Shown one piece after another: positions 44,041 to 56,699 of a stretch of 64,000 nt of DNA (the stretch's first letter is position 1; each line of letters opens with the position of its first letter). The notes under the pieces were generated by a model. That model saw only the letters and a list, made by a program, of their open reading frames with translations, ran no database searches and had not been told where the DNA came from. A program made the position numbers and the translations under genes. The stretch is from Anthostomella pinea (taxonomy: Eukaryota > Ascomycota > Sordariomycetes > Xylariales > Xylariaceae): the NCBI GenBank assembly GCA_963556695.1, contig CAUWAG010000020.1, positions 5,270,001 through 5,334,000 on the forward strand, read 5' to 3'.

Positions 44041-45761
44041 ATGACGACCAACCACATCCCACAGTCGGACACCGATAAGTACGACTATGTTATCGTCGGC
44101 GGGGGCACGGCGGGGTGTGTCGTCGCGGCACGGCTGGCCGAATACCTGCCGCAGAAGAGGATTCTTCTGATCGAGGCGGGACCTAGCGATTATATGGATG
44201 ACCGCGTGCTGGATTTGAGACAATGGCTAAACCTGCTCGGTGGTGAGCTTGACTATGACTACCACACTACCGAGCAGCCCATGGGTAAGCAGGCGTTGCT
44301 ATCGTGCATTGAGGGAGCGCGCCATTCTGATGATAGTGTGCAGGTAACTCGTTCATCAGACACTCGCGAGCGAAGGTGCTCGGAGGTTGTTCGTCACACA
44401 ACACCCTGATCTCGTTCAGGCCATTCGAGTATGATCTGGACATCTGGCAGTCCCTGGGAGCACGGGGCTGGACGTTTCCCACGTTCATGAAGGCGCTCAA
44501 CAAGCTGAAGAACACTATCCAGCCGGTTCACGCAAGGCATCGAAACCAACTGTGCAAGGACTGGGTCAACTCGTGCAGCAGTGCGCTGGACATTCCCGTC
44601 ATCTCCGATTTCAACAAGCACATCACAGAGACCGGATCCCTCAAAACCGGAGTGGGCTTCTTCTCGGTCAGCTACAACCCAGACGATGGCAGACGGTCTA
44701 GTGCCTCGGTTGCCTACATCCATCCAATATTGAGGGGCGAAAACCAGCGACCAAACTTGACCATCCTGACCAATGCTTGGGTGGCCAAGATCAACGTTAG
44801 TGGTGACGAGGTCAGCAGCTTGAGCCTGACTCTTCAGGACGGATCCGCTCGCGAGGTCAAGGCTAGAAGCGAGACGATTCTCTGCGCCGGAGCTGTGGAC
44901 ACTCCTCGCTTGATGTTGTTGTCAGGATTGGGACCCAAGGAGCAGCTATCATCACTCGGCATTCCCGTGGTGCGCGACATCCCGGGTGTTGGCGAGAACT
45001 TACAGGACCACCCCGAGAGTATCATCATGTGGGAATTGAACAAGCCGGTCCCGCAAAACCAGACAACTATGGATTCCGACGCGGGCATTTTCCTGCGTCG
45101 CGAGACGCCTGGAGCCGGCGCCAAGAAGTCGGCCGCCAACCCATTCGGCGTCAACGATGGAGATATCGCCGATGTCATGATGCACTGTTACCAGATTCCC
45201 TTCACGCTGAACACTATTCGGCTGGGATACCCGGAGATCAGGGATGGATACGCTTTCTGCATGACACCAAACATCCCGCGGCCGCGTTCTCGAGGCCGCT
45301 TGTACCTCATCTCAGCCGACCCAAAGGTCAAGCCGGCCCTCGACTTCCGATACTTCACGGACCCAGAGGGTTACGACGCCGCCACCCTCGTGTACGGCAT
45401 GCGCGCGGCACGCAAGGTTGCGGAACAGGCGCCTTTCAAGGACTGGATCAAGAAGGAGATCGCGCCGGGACCAGACGTGCAGTCGGACGAGGACCTGAGC
45501 CACTACGCACGCAAGGTGGCACACACGGTCTACCACCCCGCCGGCACCACCAGGATGGGCGACACGACGACGGACGAGTTGGCAGTGGTCGACGAGAAGC
45601 TGAAGGTTAGGGGCTTGAAGAACCTGCGAATTGTCGATGCGGGAATCTTCCCGACCATTCCTACCATTAACCCCATGGTGACTGTGCTGGGTGTTGCTGA
45701 GAGGGCGGCTGAGTTGATCGTGCAGGATTCCGAGGCGACGAGAGAGAGGGCCAGGCTGTGA
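44041..45761 (+). CDS. GMC-family FAD-dependent oxidoreductase
   Basis: Two exons (44041-44284 and 44344-45761; intron 59 nt, GTAAGC donor, GTGCAG acceptor) encode 553 residues. The N-terminal FAD motif is [20 protein letters not shown], followed by LLIEAGP. Exon 2 supplies [20 protein letters not shown] (GMC signature 1), [17 protein letters not shown] (signature 2) and the C-terminal active site [11 protein letters not shown] with [18 protein letters not shown]. Family members oxidise alcohols such as choline, glucose or aryl alcohols. The sequence looks closest to the choline-dehydrogenase-like subgroup, but the substrate is not predictable. No signal peptide is visible, so it is probably intracellular. 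Confidence 0.92.
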
Positions 45762-46271
45762 GGTGCTAGATCTTAAGCCCCATCGACTTCTGGACTCTCC
45801 ATGATCTCAAGTCCACATCTGTATATTGGTTTCAAAGCGCAAGTTGGATATTATTCCCATACAGTATATCAGGGCTACTAGTCCGTGCTTTTGTATCAAA
45901 CTTGGTTGTTCAAATTAGCCGGCCGAATAATTAGTTATGTTGGGTGAGAGAGTCACCTGTCCAGGATATGAAAATGATATCTGGATATATTGGAAGCGGT
46001 TTTAATATGAAGAAGCTGATGTGATCCGTTGCGAAGACCTGGCTTTAGGTGGTGTTCCAACATGGGAGGCTCACTTTGGGTGGAAAGCTAAGTGCGGCTT
46101 GAGGGCGGTGAAAGACATCCAAGGGCGGTCAGCCCACCACTAGCCACATTCCGGCAGAATTTTCGCGGAGCCAACTTTTTTTCCTCCGGCGCACTGGCAG
46201 AATCCTGATTCTGTAAGCCGAGCCTGCGATTCCGCGACCACGTCTCTACACAACAATCGACCGACTTTACG
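45762..46271. other. intergenic between GMC gene and HCA4
   Basis: Nothing beyond 3' UTR and promoter-like sequence is seen. Confidence 0.4.
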
Positions 46272-49179
46272 ATGCCAGCCCGTACAGGCGGCCGAACGCC
46301 GCAAAAGAAACAAAAGGGCCCAGCAGAGCCCAAGTCGCTGAAGAGAAAGCGCGAGGAAGAAGATATGCAGAAGCTGCAAGTTGCTGTCGATCAGTTCGAT
46401 CCGAAAGCCGCGGACACGACCAAGTTCTCGACACTGCCTCTTTCGCAACCGACCGCCTCTGGCCTTTCAGCCTCGCATTTCGAGACTTTGACCGAAGTCC
46501 AAGCCCAGGCAATTCCCATTGCGCTCAAAGATCGCGACATTCTCTGTGCGGCAAAGACAGGCTCAGGGAAAACGCTGGCCTTCCTCGTTCCAGTTCTGGA
46601 AAAGCTATACCGCTCACGAATAACCGAGTACGATGGGTTGAGCGCACTGATTCTCGCGCCAACTCGCGAACTGTGAGTCTACATCTTCGGCTTCGTGCGT
46701 TTCGGGTGGAGGACATGGTTGCTCACTTCGGACCTTCCGCTAATCTCCCAATTGCAGCGCCGTGCAGATTTTCGAAACCCTCCGCAAGATCGGCCGCTAC
46801 CATCACTTCTCGGCAGGCTTAGTCATTGGAGGAAAAAATCTACAGGATGAGAGCGAGCGATTAGGACGGATGAACATCCTGGTGGCCACCCCAGGTCGGA
46901 TGCTACAACACCTCGATCAGGTCAGTAGTCAAACCCCCTTGGCCTGCCTATATTATCCCTGCGGACCCCAGGAGGATCGCGACTGACTTGCAATTATGGA
47001 CCAGACTTGTGGCTTGGACGTGAACAATCTGTTGATGCTGGTGTTGGACGAGGCTGATCGCATCATGGACATGGGCTTCCAACAAGCCGTGGATGCGCTG
47101 GTCGAACATCTCCCAAAGACTAGGAATACCATGCTATTCTCCGCTACCCAGACCAAGAAGGTTTCTGATCTCGCCCGACTAAGTCTCAGAGAACCCGAAT
47201 ACATCGCGATACACGAGGCAGCTTCGGCGGCTACACCTACAACATTACAGCAGCACTATATTGTCACGCCATTACCCGAGAAGATGAGCACACTGTATGG
47301 GTTTATAAAAACCAACCTGAAGAGCAAAATCGTGGTATTCTTGTCATCGGGCAAGCAAGTTCGATTCGCGTATGAAAGTTTGCGACATCTTCAACCGGGT
47401 ATATCATTACTACATCTTTACTCCCGCCAGAAGCAGGTTGCAAGAATGGAGATTACGAGGAGATTCACTGCGGCAAAATATGCCTGTCTGTTCGCGACCG
47501 ATATCGTTGCCAGGGGTGTAGACTTTCCCGCGGTTGACTGGGTTGTTCAGATGGACTGTCCAGAAGATGTCGACACCTATATTCACAGGTCAGTCAGAAT
47601 CAGCCAGGATTCGGTATTACGCAGTGCCGTTTCACTCTATTTGAGAGCAGCACAAGGTCGTGTTTGACGATTCAGCTCCAACGACACGATGCATATGATC
47701 CCACCGATCTCCATTCCTCTTCTGCGTCTATGACTGACATATTTGTACCTTAGGGTGGGGCGGACTGCGAGATACAATCGCGCCGGCAAGGCTGTGCTAT
47801 TCCTCGACCCCAGCGAGGAGCCGGGAATGATCAAGCGGCTAGAACATCGCAAAGTGCCAATCAACAAGGTCAACGTGCGAGAACGGAAAAAGCAGGATAC
47901 CCAACAAGCGATTCAGAATATGGTGTTCAAACAGAGCGATTTGAAATTCTTGGCCCAAAAAGCGTTCATCGCTTACACACGGTCCATCCACCTCCAGAAA
48001 GAGTATGTTGGAGATTCTCCCATTCGCCATTGCTCTAGACTCCTGCTGACTGTTTCTTGTAGTAAGGAAATCTTTGACCTCAAAAAGCTGGACCTAGATG
48101 CCTATGCTGCCAGTCTTGGTGTAAGTCATGATGGGCAAGTATGTACAGCAGGAGTGATGCTAACCTAGCTGATCATAGCTACCTGGAGCACCTCAAATCA
48201 AGTTTCAAAAGGGTGATGACATCAAAAAGCTCAAGAATGCGCCAAGGGCCGCAATCTTAAGTGATTCCGACTCGGAATTCGATGCGGACAAGAAGAAACG
48301 GAAGGTTCGGACAAAGATCGACAAGATGTTTGAGCGTACGAATCAGGACGTTCTCACGGATCATTACGCCAAAATGATCGGAGAGGGCGGGAATGCTGAT
48401 GGCGTTGACGAGGACGAAGAGGATGATTTCCTAGCTGTCAAGCGGGTGATCCAGGCCGACGACTTGGACGGAGAAGGCAACGCGACATCTGCACCGCCCG
48501 GAGCCAAGGTTATACATGGCCTCGGCGGCGATGAGCCGTTCATAGTGGACTCGCACAGGAGAGAGAAGATGCTGAAGTCAAAGAAACAGGTACCAAGGCC
48601 CGGTTGCAAATCTCCTCGCTGCAGACACGACTAACTCTTTTTTAGATGCTCAAATTCAAGGGCAGGGGTGAAAGGATCATATTCGATGATGAAGGCGTCG
48701 CTCACCATCCGTACCAGATCAAGGGTGAAGACGACTTCAAGAAAGAGGGAGATGCACAGGCTCAACGACAGAAGTTCGTCGAGGACGAAGCCACCAGGGT
48801 TAAGGAGGCCGACATCAGCGACAAACAATTTGCCAAGGAACGACGGCGCGAGAAGAAGGAGAAGCGGAAGGCTCGGGAAGCGATGGAGAACGACGCGGCT
48901 GTGGGTGATATGCCGAGACTCGCGGCACCGGACGACGGAGAAGACCCCCTTGCCTTCTTGGCATCCTTGCCGACGGGCGGTGAGAAGAGTGAGAGCGAAG
49001 TGAAGGAGTCAGATGAACCCCCGAAGAAGAAGGCGAAGAAATGGTTCCAGGACGAATCGGATGACGAGACGAAGAAGGCGAAGGGCAAGAAGAGCAAGAC
49101 GAAGGTGATTGAAGTCACGGAACAACCTGATACCCTGGAGGATTACGAGGCGTTGGCAGCAGGTCTACTGGAAGACTGA
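46272..49179 (+). CDS. HCA4: DEAD-box ATP-dependent RNA helicase Hca4/Dbp4
   Basis: Seven exons (46272-46672, 46758-46920, 47005-47588, 47754-48002, 48063-48120, 48179-48589, 48646-49179) join in frame to 799 residues. Helicase motifs in order are [15 protein letters not shown] (split by intron 1), [40 protein letters not shown] and HRVGRTAR (split by intron 3). Hca4/Dbp4 (human DDX10) is a nucleolar helicase that releases U14 snoRNA during early 18S pre-rRNA processing. The assignment rests on the downstream [14 protein letters not shown] region and the long charged C-terminus ([34 protein letters not shown]) besides the core. The closest alternative would be another nucleolar DEAD-box protein of the Dbp4/Has1 kind. 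Nothing looks broken. Confidence 0.93.
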
Positions 49180-49953
49180 TAGGTCCATATGAGTTTAACA
49201 AGACGTGATACCATCGTTCCGGTGCCTTGGAAGATGCAGACTGTATCATACAATATGAAGGAATTGTTCATACTCGGATGGAGAGGCAGCATGACATGTG
49301 TTCGAGGTTCGGCGGAAGCTAAAGGTATCCATGCTCATCTATAAATGACCGCGTCGCTGGACAGCCCGCGCTACCATGAACCAAACCTTCAGTTCTGCGG
49401 GAGAGTCTGGGCGGACGCTATGCGGTTCCCGCAAGTCCCGAAAAGGGGTTCTTCCCGCATTCACTCTTAGGGACGTCTAGATGAGAGACCTGGAAGCTGA
49501 CTTAATGGATGTATCACTATCACATGGAGGCTTGCGCCAATGGTAATAAATGGACCCTTTCTGCCTCTCCCTCCCACCCCTCATGGCAGGGATAGCTTAG
49601 TAAGAAAGTCATTGATTGACCCATGGAAGTTCCGAAGTGACGAGCCTCCTCCTTTCTTGAACCTATTACCTATTATACCCGACCAGGAACACCCATTGTC
49701 TTACTTCCCTACGGCGACAAGTTGAGATATATGCCTCGGCATCCATGTCGCACTCACCTCCCGCCACCATCTGCGCCTAGATCATCTAGCATGGCCAGCG
49801 ACATCTTATGAAAGCAACGACGTATAAGCTGACACGAGCGACGACACGTTACATTCCCTCCATACGAAATTGAAACGAAACGAAAGCAAACGAAACAATA
49901 GACCAGTGACATATCCAAGACACAACGAAAAGGACTTGCGTTAGATCCAAGAC
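49180..49953. other. intergenic between HCA4 and FAD1
   Basis: No gene is seen. The last 100 bp are rich in GAAACGAAA-type repeats (49,870-49,895) just before the FAD1 start. Confidence 0.4.
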
Positions 49954-51091
49954 ATGTCGCCCCAAGATGTCTCCGCCCCGCGCACCACCACCACAACCAA
50001 CGGCGCGGGGCCAAAGTCGACACCCACCAAGATGGAGACCCTGTGTCGCGAACTGAAGGGCAAAGTCGACGCCCTGCTGGCCAAGCCGACCGACGACGAC
50101 GAAGTCCTGAAGTCGTTGCAGGACCAGGTGAGGGTCGCGAGGGACGTCATCGAGGAAGCGCTGCGGCGGTATAGGTGCGTCAGCAAGCAGCAAGCCAGCA
50201 AGCTCACATCATGCTCCCATTCCACCAGCTCCAGTTCGCACTTTACAATATCCTACCACAAACTTGAGGCTGACAATAGCATTGTGTCCGCATCTCTAGG
50301 CCCGAAGAGCTCTCCCTATCCTACAACGGCGGCAAGGACTGCCTAGTCCTCCTAATCCTGCTCCTCGCCTCTCTCCCGACCGTCTTCCCATCCTCCTCGT
50401 CCTCCTCGTCCTCTACAGAAACAACACCCCAACCGCCCCTCCCGACCTCGATACAAGCGCTCTACATCCGCCCGTCGCTCCCCTTCCCCGAAGTCGACGA
50501 CTTCGTGGCGACCTCCTCGGCGCACTACGGCCTCGACCTGACAACATCGCAAAACCCACACATGAAGACGGCGCTGACGGCGTACCTGGCCGAGCGCCCG
50601 GCCGTGCGGGCCGTCTTCGTCGGCACGCGGCGGACGGACCCGCACGGGGCGCTGCTGACGAGCTTCGACCAGACGGATGCGGATTGGCCGCGCTTCATGC
50701 GCGTGCATCCTGTTATTGACTGGCATTACCGGGAGGTTTGGGGGGTGAGTTTGTTCTCTGTTGCCCCTTCTGCTGTTGTGCCCGTTTCTTGGACCATTAC
50801 CGAGCGAGCAAGGACTGTGGCGCAATAAAACGCCCTTGGCAGAAGGGAGAGAGTATGTACTGACCATTGGTAACGAAACAGTTCATCCGCGCCCTCGAAA
50901 TCCCGTACTGTCCCCTCTACGACATGGGCTACACCTCCCTCGGCGGCACGGACGACACGCACCCGAACCCGGCCCTGAAGAAGGAGGCGGGCGCACAGAA
51001 CGGTAATATCGAGGGGGCCGGGAATCAGGCGTTTAGGCCTGCGTACGAGCTGATGGAGGACGAGGAGGAGCGGCTGGGTCGGGATCGATAG
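49954..51091 (+). CDS. FAD1: FAD synthase (FMN adenylyltransferase)
   Basis: Three exons (49954-50174, 50300-50744, 50882-51091) encode 291 residues, near the 306 of yeast Fad1. It transfers AMP from ATP to FMN to give FAD. The PAPS-reductase-like fold is shown by LSLSYNGGKDCLVLLILLLA (pyrophosphate loop), ALYIRPSLPFPEVDDFV, FVGTRRTDPHGALL and RVHPVIDWHYREVWG. Exon 3 contributes IRALEIPYCPLYDMGYTSLG with GTDDTHPNPAL, the family's C-terminal signature. The intron after the tryptophan-containing VWG keeps phase 0. The serine run (SSSSSSSS) after LPTVFP is a local low-complexity insertion. Confidence 0.94.
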
Positions 51092-52069
51092 CGGTCTGGG
51101 TTGCTGGGAACTTTTCTTCTTTTGGGGAGGGGGATGATGGGGAGGCAAAGAGGAAGAGGGGTTTGGAGACGCTGCCTGCTGGGTATGAGGATCTACACCG
51201 TGGATGTCTCCGCCTTGACAGAGTCAGGGAGTGCTGCATTTCGGTGGCCCACGACTAACCAACGAGCAGCCGACCCCCAATCTCGTTGCTTCCCGGTAGC
51301 GGACCGGCTTATCCAGTACCAGTGGCACAGGCAGAGAGGAAGGATCACTATCATGACTTGGTGAATTGGGCATGATCATGCGGCCGGGAATTCTTGCTAC
51401 TTGGCGGATGGGCGGGTAGACCTGAGTTCGTGCGTCTAGACGGTCAAGTCGGATAGAACGTGTATGGCGAACGGTGGGACACCGGTTCAGAGGAGGGGAA
51501 GATGTTGATCTTCTACTACTACACAAGCAAGCAAGTAAACATATAGAGGGGTAGATATTTCCTGACATTTTTTACACTTGAGTATACCAAAACTCATCTC
51601 CCACAAGAAACTCGTTCGAAGATGGCAGGGGAAGTTAACAGTTAGAGGCGCGGCAGGTGGAAGAATAGCACGAAGAGCAGAGCATGCCGAAAAGGATTGC
51701 AAAACTGAATAAGCTACACACGAAAATTTGGTATCATCCCTAGACTCCGTTGCCTGCCTGCCTGCCTGTCTGCTTTCTCTCTCGCAGGAGAGAGCAGCAG
51801 GAATCCTCTGAACGCCAAGCTACCCTATAGCCTGTGTTTTCCGTGCGTCCAGCTTGTTTCCAGTGTTGTGTAGTAGATGCACCCCTTATCCGTAGGTGCA
51901 CCGGCTGCTTTGTTTGGGTGAATTACACACTAGGTAACCCCTGTGCGCCGGAACCTACATTAGATCCTAAAGCGCCTCTTCGTCTTGCACTTCTAAAAAG
52001 CGCCAGACACATTGGCGATGTCTGCCGTTTGAGGCTCGCCTTCGAGGCACACTCACCTCATCGCTCAGC
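51092..52069. other. intergenic, convergent 3' ends
   Basis: FAD1 and the SUN gene converge here. No gene is seen; there is a short TGCC simple run near 51,750-51,770. Confidence 0.4.
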
Positions 52070-54775
52070 TCAGCTGAGCTTGAACTGATGCCTCAGCCAA
52101 GGATCAGACTGTTGTTCCGAGTCCTCGGGCCTCTCCACGATCTTGCCGTACATCCGCAGTTGGTAGAAGCAGGTATGATCAGCGCCATAGTTGTTGATGG
52201 CCCGGACATGGACCACGCCCGTGGCAGCCCTCATCAGCTTCAGGTCGTCGAGCAGCTTGATGACCTGGATGCCGTCGCCGGAGTCCTTCTTCTCGTAGGT
52301 TCCGTGGCCGATCTTGACCCAACCCGCGTGGAGCACAACCTCTTTGGGCGTGCGCGGGAAGTACTTCTCCGAGAAGACTTGGACCTCCCTTCGCAGGTTC
52401 ATCTCGTCATATTGAGCCCATATCTCGATTTCCCTCGGCATAGCACCAGGATCGAGGGTCGAGCCCGGCAGGATATGTTCAACGACAAGATGTTGCGGAA
52501 TGATGTCGCGACCGAGGAGCACAGTTAGGTTGTTTGTGCCTACGCCGTACCCCTTGAGATCAGGCCCCGCGCAGAAGCACTCCCCTTCCTGCGACCAAGG
52601 TGAGAGTGCCTGAGATCGAGGCTGGGCCTTGTATCCATCCCTGTCAAGCCACTTCTTCGTCAAAATGTGAAACTTGGGCACAGTCCACGGCGACGAGCTG
52701 GATGTGCCATCAATGACTGCGCCAGAACCGATCCCAAAGAGATTGACCTGGTTGGCTACCATGTCTGTCACATGCCCTTGGATTCGGCCGCCCGCGACAG
52801 CATCGAGTTGCGCTTTGCTCAGTGCTTTGGCCGACACAGCTTCGACCAACGCCTCTATCTGTTGCTTGGTCATGACGTTCTCGTTGGCCTTATGCAAATC
52901 GGCCACTTCTCGTATGAGGCTCTCAACCCGCGCGTCCGTTGCCGTCAATTCTTTCCTGATCTCACGCTTAAAAGACTCAGCTTCTTGCTTGAACAACTCT
53001 GCAAACTGGTTCTTCGTGATCGCGACACCACCGACGAACTTCCTTAACGCGTGCTCATTAAGTGCAATCCAGTTGTCCCATGACTGCGAGGACGCTGTCC
53101 CGCCATTGCCCGTCGATAGTACACCACTCTCTTTGATGCGAGATACTACTGCGTGCCATTGGTCGTCTGATATCGCCGGACCCTTGCTGTCGGTGGGTAC
53201 CAAAGAGAGAATCTCATCATCTTTCTTGATCAACTCCTTGAGCGCATGCCAGAAATCCTCCGTGATCGTCTCTTTGCCATTCTTATCCTTATCGACCCAG
53301 ACCTTGGGAGGCAGCTTCGTAACGACTTCTTTGGTAATGGTTTCGATATCGACATCACTAGTGATTTTGGGTGGTGCCGGTCCGCTGCCCCCAGTTGGGG
53401 TAGTCTTTCCAGTGCTACCCGTAATCTTGTTCAATCTCGGCAAGGCCCAGTTCGGGAAAATTGAGGAGATGTTGGGAAGAGTGAAGCCACCACCGGAGAG
53501 GCCGCTATTTGAGCCAGCGTTCGCCAGGAACCATAGGATGTGTAAGCCAAGCATAGCTAAAACGACAAGTACCAAAAATACCGATGTCGTCTTGAATGCT
53601 TCCGCGAGCCAGTATTTAGACAGGAACCGTCCCCACGTGTTGCCAGGCTGCGCGGCCTGTTGGGCGCCCTGCTGAACGACTGGCGGAACGGCGGGCTGCG
53701 CACCCTGTTGAGCGGCGGGCTGAGCGGCGGGCTGCGCGGCGGGTTGGGCAACCTGTTGCGCCTGGCCGGTGTTCGCCTGGCCGGTGTTCGCCTGGCCCGG
53801 ATTTGACTGGCCCGGATTCGACTGTGGTGGTGTGGGCAAGCCTGGGTGAATAACATTTGACTGTCCGTTGGTGTTTTCGGAGTTTGCAGCTGTTGCAGTA
53901 TTTTTGGCATTGGCACCAAGGGCTTGGTTTCTTGCGTTCAGGTGACGTAGATGATCGGGGTGGACTGCTGAAAACGGCTTCTGAGTTTGGGAACTGGATG
54001 GTACAATGCCGGTCCTGGTGGTTCTGTCTGGGGAATTCTGGATGTTCGCCTTGGAGTATAAACTACTTTCATAGTAGTAGCTTCTGGGGGATATCGGTTG
54101 TTCAGATCCGCTATACTTGGGCATTCCATAGAAGGGTATGTACTCCGAGGCTTGTGATGATGGATGTTGGCTGTTGCCGATGAGCGCGTCCGGATTAGCA
54201 AAAGCCAACTCCGCTCGCTTGTACGGAGGCACCCGACCATTTTCGGGGGGATCACTAAAAAAGCCGCTGATCCATTCTGGAATACGTGCAGGCCATGGCG
54301 ATGGGAATCTGTCCGGAGGATCACCATCCTTGGATCCATTGCATGAACCCGGCGGTGGTGGCGTCGGTCGTTTTTGTTGTTTCCCTCCGTCCTGTTGCTC
54401 TACTTCGTCCTGTTGTTCCACTTCGTCCTGTGGTTCCACTTCGTCCTCTTGCTCCTCTTCGTCCCGCGTTTCGTCTTCAGGGTCAGGGTCATCTTCCGCA
54501 GTCTGGACGTCGGCCGACATGCCGAATCGCTTGCCATCCTTGCCTTTGATTCGTTTCTCGAACCTCTTGTCCTCCTTCTCTTCATCGGCAAACCCAGATT
54601 TTGTTTTCTTTCCCTTCTTTTTGACAGAATCGACACCGATCAGGGTGTTGATGCCAAAGGACCCATCGTGGGCAGGGAATAAACCAGGCAGATCAGCCGC
54701 ATCAGTCTGGCCTGCTGGAGCATATATGCGCATGTCCCCTGTGCGGGGTTTCTGCGGGGCACGTTTAGGCGGCAT
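52070..54775 (-). CDS. SUN-domain nuclear envelope protein (Sad1-like)
   Basis: 901 residues in one exon from the ATG at 54,775; upstream in-frame codons lack an ATG. The N-terminus is nucleoplasmic in type: basic and acidic blocks, including repeated QDEVEQQ units. Next come a Gln/Ala/Pro repeat region (QPAAQPAAQPAAQQ and SNPGQ/ANTGQ units) and a transmembrane helix at about 396-422 (TTSVFLVLVVLAMLGLHILW). A coiled, charged luminal stretch follows, and the C-terminal SUN domain starts near 700 (FGIGSGAVIDGTSSSSPW, GYGVGTNNLTVLLGRDIIPQ, HLVVEHILPG, VVHVRAINNYGADHTCFYQL). SUN proteins bind KASH peptides in the perinuclear space to form LINC complexes at the spindle pole body and in nuclear positioning. 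Confidence 0.9.
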   Translation of the reverse strand: MPPKRAPQKPRTGDMRIYAPAGQTDAADLPGLFPAHDGSFGINTLIGVDSVKKKGKKTKSGFADEEKEDKRFEKRIKGKDGKRFGMSADVQTAEDDPDPEDETRDEEEQEDEVEPQDEVEQQDEVEQQDGGKQQKRPTPPPPGSCNGSKDGDPPDRFPSPWPARIPEWISGFFSDPPENGRVPPYKRAELAFANPDALIGNSQHPSSQASEYIPFYGMPKYSGSEQPISPRSYYYESSLYSKANIQNSPDRTTRTGIVPSSSQTQKPFSAVHPDHLRHLNARNQALGANAKNTATAANSENTNGQSNVIHPGLPTPPQSNPGQSNPGQANTGQANTGQAQQVAQPAAQPAAQPAAQQGAQPAVPPVVQQGAQQAAQPGNTWGRFLSKYWLAEAFKTTSVFLVLVVLAMLGLHILWFLANAGSNSGLSGGGFTLPNISSIFPNWALPRLNKITGSTGKTTPTGGSGPAPPKITSDVDIETITKEVVTKLPPKVWVDKDKNGKETITEDFWHALKELIKKDDEILSLVPTDSKGPAISDDQWHAVVSRIKESGVLSTGNGGTASSQSWDNWIALNEHALRKFVGGVAITKNQFAELFKQEAESFKREIRKELTATDARVESLIREVADLHKANENVMTKQQIEALVEAVSAKALSKAQLDAVAGGRIQGHVTDMVANQVNLFGIGSGAVIDGTSSSSPWTVPKFHILTKKWLDRDGYKAQPRSQALSPWSQEGECFCAGPDLKGYGVGTNNLTVLLGRDIIPQHLVVEHILPGSTLDPGAMPREIEIWAQYDEMNLRREVQVFSEKYFPRTPKEVVLHAGWVKIGHGTYEKKDSGDGIQVIKLLDDLKLMRAATGVVHVRAINNYGADHTCFYQLRMYGKIVERPEDSEQQSDPWLRHQFKLS

Positions 54776-56699
54776 TGTTGATGTTGTTCGATTTATGCCA
54801 CCGAGTTGAGCATACACGAATCACCGATGTCTAGATGGGCAGGTCAATATGTAGGTCTTCAGATGATGAATCAGCTGAACGGAATGTCATGACATAAGAT
54901 GAAAGACGAATGACCACGATGCTCTGGGAACGAAAAGTAGACGTCTGGGATAGTAACTGAGGCAACAATGGTAAAACCCTACAGTGCCCCTGAACCAACC
55001 TCAGACGATGTAGTGGTTGTGAGGTGTAAGTGAGGGGGATGACGTGGAGGAGTGAAATGACATTCATCGGAGAATCCAGTCTCAGTCTCATGTACGTACC
55101 AGACGGTGAGGCCTGCCCAAAATCTCAAGGAACTCCCCGTTCCAATGAGCGATTCAGCCTGAGGATCAGACAGAGCGTGGCTGACCAAAAAGAGGGAGTT
55201 CAGGAAAGGGTCGATGAGTCTCGTAAGCGGACGGACCCGATGGACATGCGGGCGCGAAGTAGATGAATGGTTTTGGGTGCCTTAGCCGCGCAGGCTGAGG
55301 CGCAAACCTTGAGATGCTGCAAGCAGCTGCACTCAGAGGGCGCTGCGCTTTGTGAGGTGGATAGGCTCGTCACCGGGTCCGGCGAGGCATACACAAAGAT
55401 GCAGCCGGGCGACGTTGACGAGAGACGCGACTTGATGGGTACTTTCCGGACACGGTTTGGGACATGGGGCACGGCGGGTGGCGCAAGTAAACGAGAGGTA
55501 CCACCGTGCTTTGTCTGCGTCCCTGGAAATGCAGGGTCGACGCCGTATAAGGAAGCTCGTGGAATGTACGTGTGCCCGGGCATCAATTGATACTTGGTCG
55601 TTCTGTATCGTGGTCGCTGGGCCGCTGGGGAATGCGGAATGCGGAATGCAGATACCCACGGCCGGTCGCGTCGTCGTCGTCGCGGTATGTCTCGTTCAGT
55701 GGACCCAGCCGCAATTGACATCCAACTCCAGAAGACGACACCGCCACAACTGCAGCTCTCAGCCACAACTACCGACGGGAGCTTGAAGGAGGAGCACAGC
55801 CACATATTTATATTTACCTCCTAATGTCACCTCCTCTTGGTGAGTACCAGTAGAGGAGGGTGGCCTACTTGCGATTCCACGTGTAGTCGAAAACGAGATT
55901 CAGAGACTGCAGCAGCCGCTTCTACTGTAATTTGCAACTCATACCTTCAACCTTGAATCGCTACATATTACTCGACGGACACTTTGGAGACGTGGCCAAG
56001 GCATCGCCTGGATAAAATGGTTGTATTTTTACGCCGAACGGATCATCTAATTGCTTCTAAGCCAGGCGTCGAACCACGACGACGAACTTTATTATATGAT
56101 GAACCCTGAGTCTATGGTATGGGTCAGAAGTTACAGATCACATGGGCAGATCACCAACCTGGTACGTTCGAAATGACGAACTAAACGGTGAGTGGAGGCT
56201 TATTAGGGTCGAAATCAAGTTATCACCTAGGTAAGCCAGAATCAAGAAAGCGTGTTAGTTACTTGTCAGCCACGATACTCTCACGGTAGGATGCCTTCCA
56301 TAGTAAGGTAGGCATTCCTACCAGTGACCTTAATTCTAGGATGTGAGCTGGCATCTCGATAACATCGTCCATCCCGTCCGCCCGTCTGTAAATATCACAA
56401 GTGTACGCCAGTGGTCAATCATACCCCGGTAGTAGGTATCCAATGGATCACCCTCAAGGTTCCCCCCATGTACAGTGGGATCCCCTGATCCCGCATGTGA
56501 TTCGTCACACAGAAACATATGCATAACCCGGACTTATGCGGGATCTGGAACGGCGGTGGTTCGTGCTAGGGCCCTGGCAGGCCCTGGCAGGGCTGGGCTA
56601 GGTGGCTATCAGTGGTGGTCCAGGCCTGGCAGCTGGCTAGGCAGCCGGATTGGGTAATATATGGGACTATATATGCGCTATAAGGAGTCGAAAACGGTC
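54776..56699. other. 1.9-kb gene-free region
   Basis: Several overlapping frames occur on both strands but none has a recognisable domain. The first kilobase is GC-rich and may be the long SUN-gene promoter. Around 56,560-56,640 there is a GGCCCTGGCAGG-type imperfect tandem patch. Confidence 0.4.

Noticed and set aside
52674..53675. 333-codon frame on the plus strand
   Set aside because: It is the antisense shadow of the SUN-domain gene.
55200..55805. Overlapping 200-codon and 109-codon frames upstream of the SUN gene
   Set aside because: Frames on both strands have similar length and none has recognisable protein features; likely GC-rich promoter DNA.
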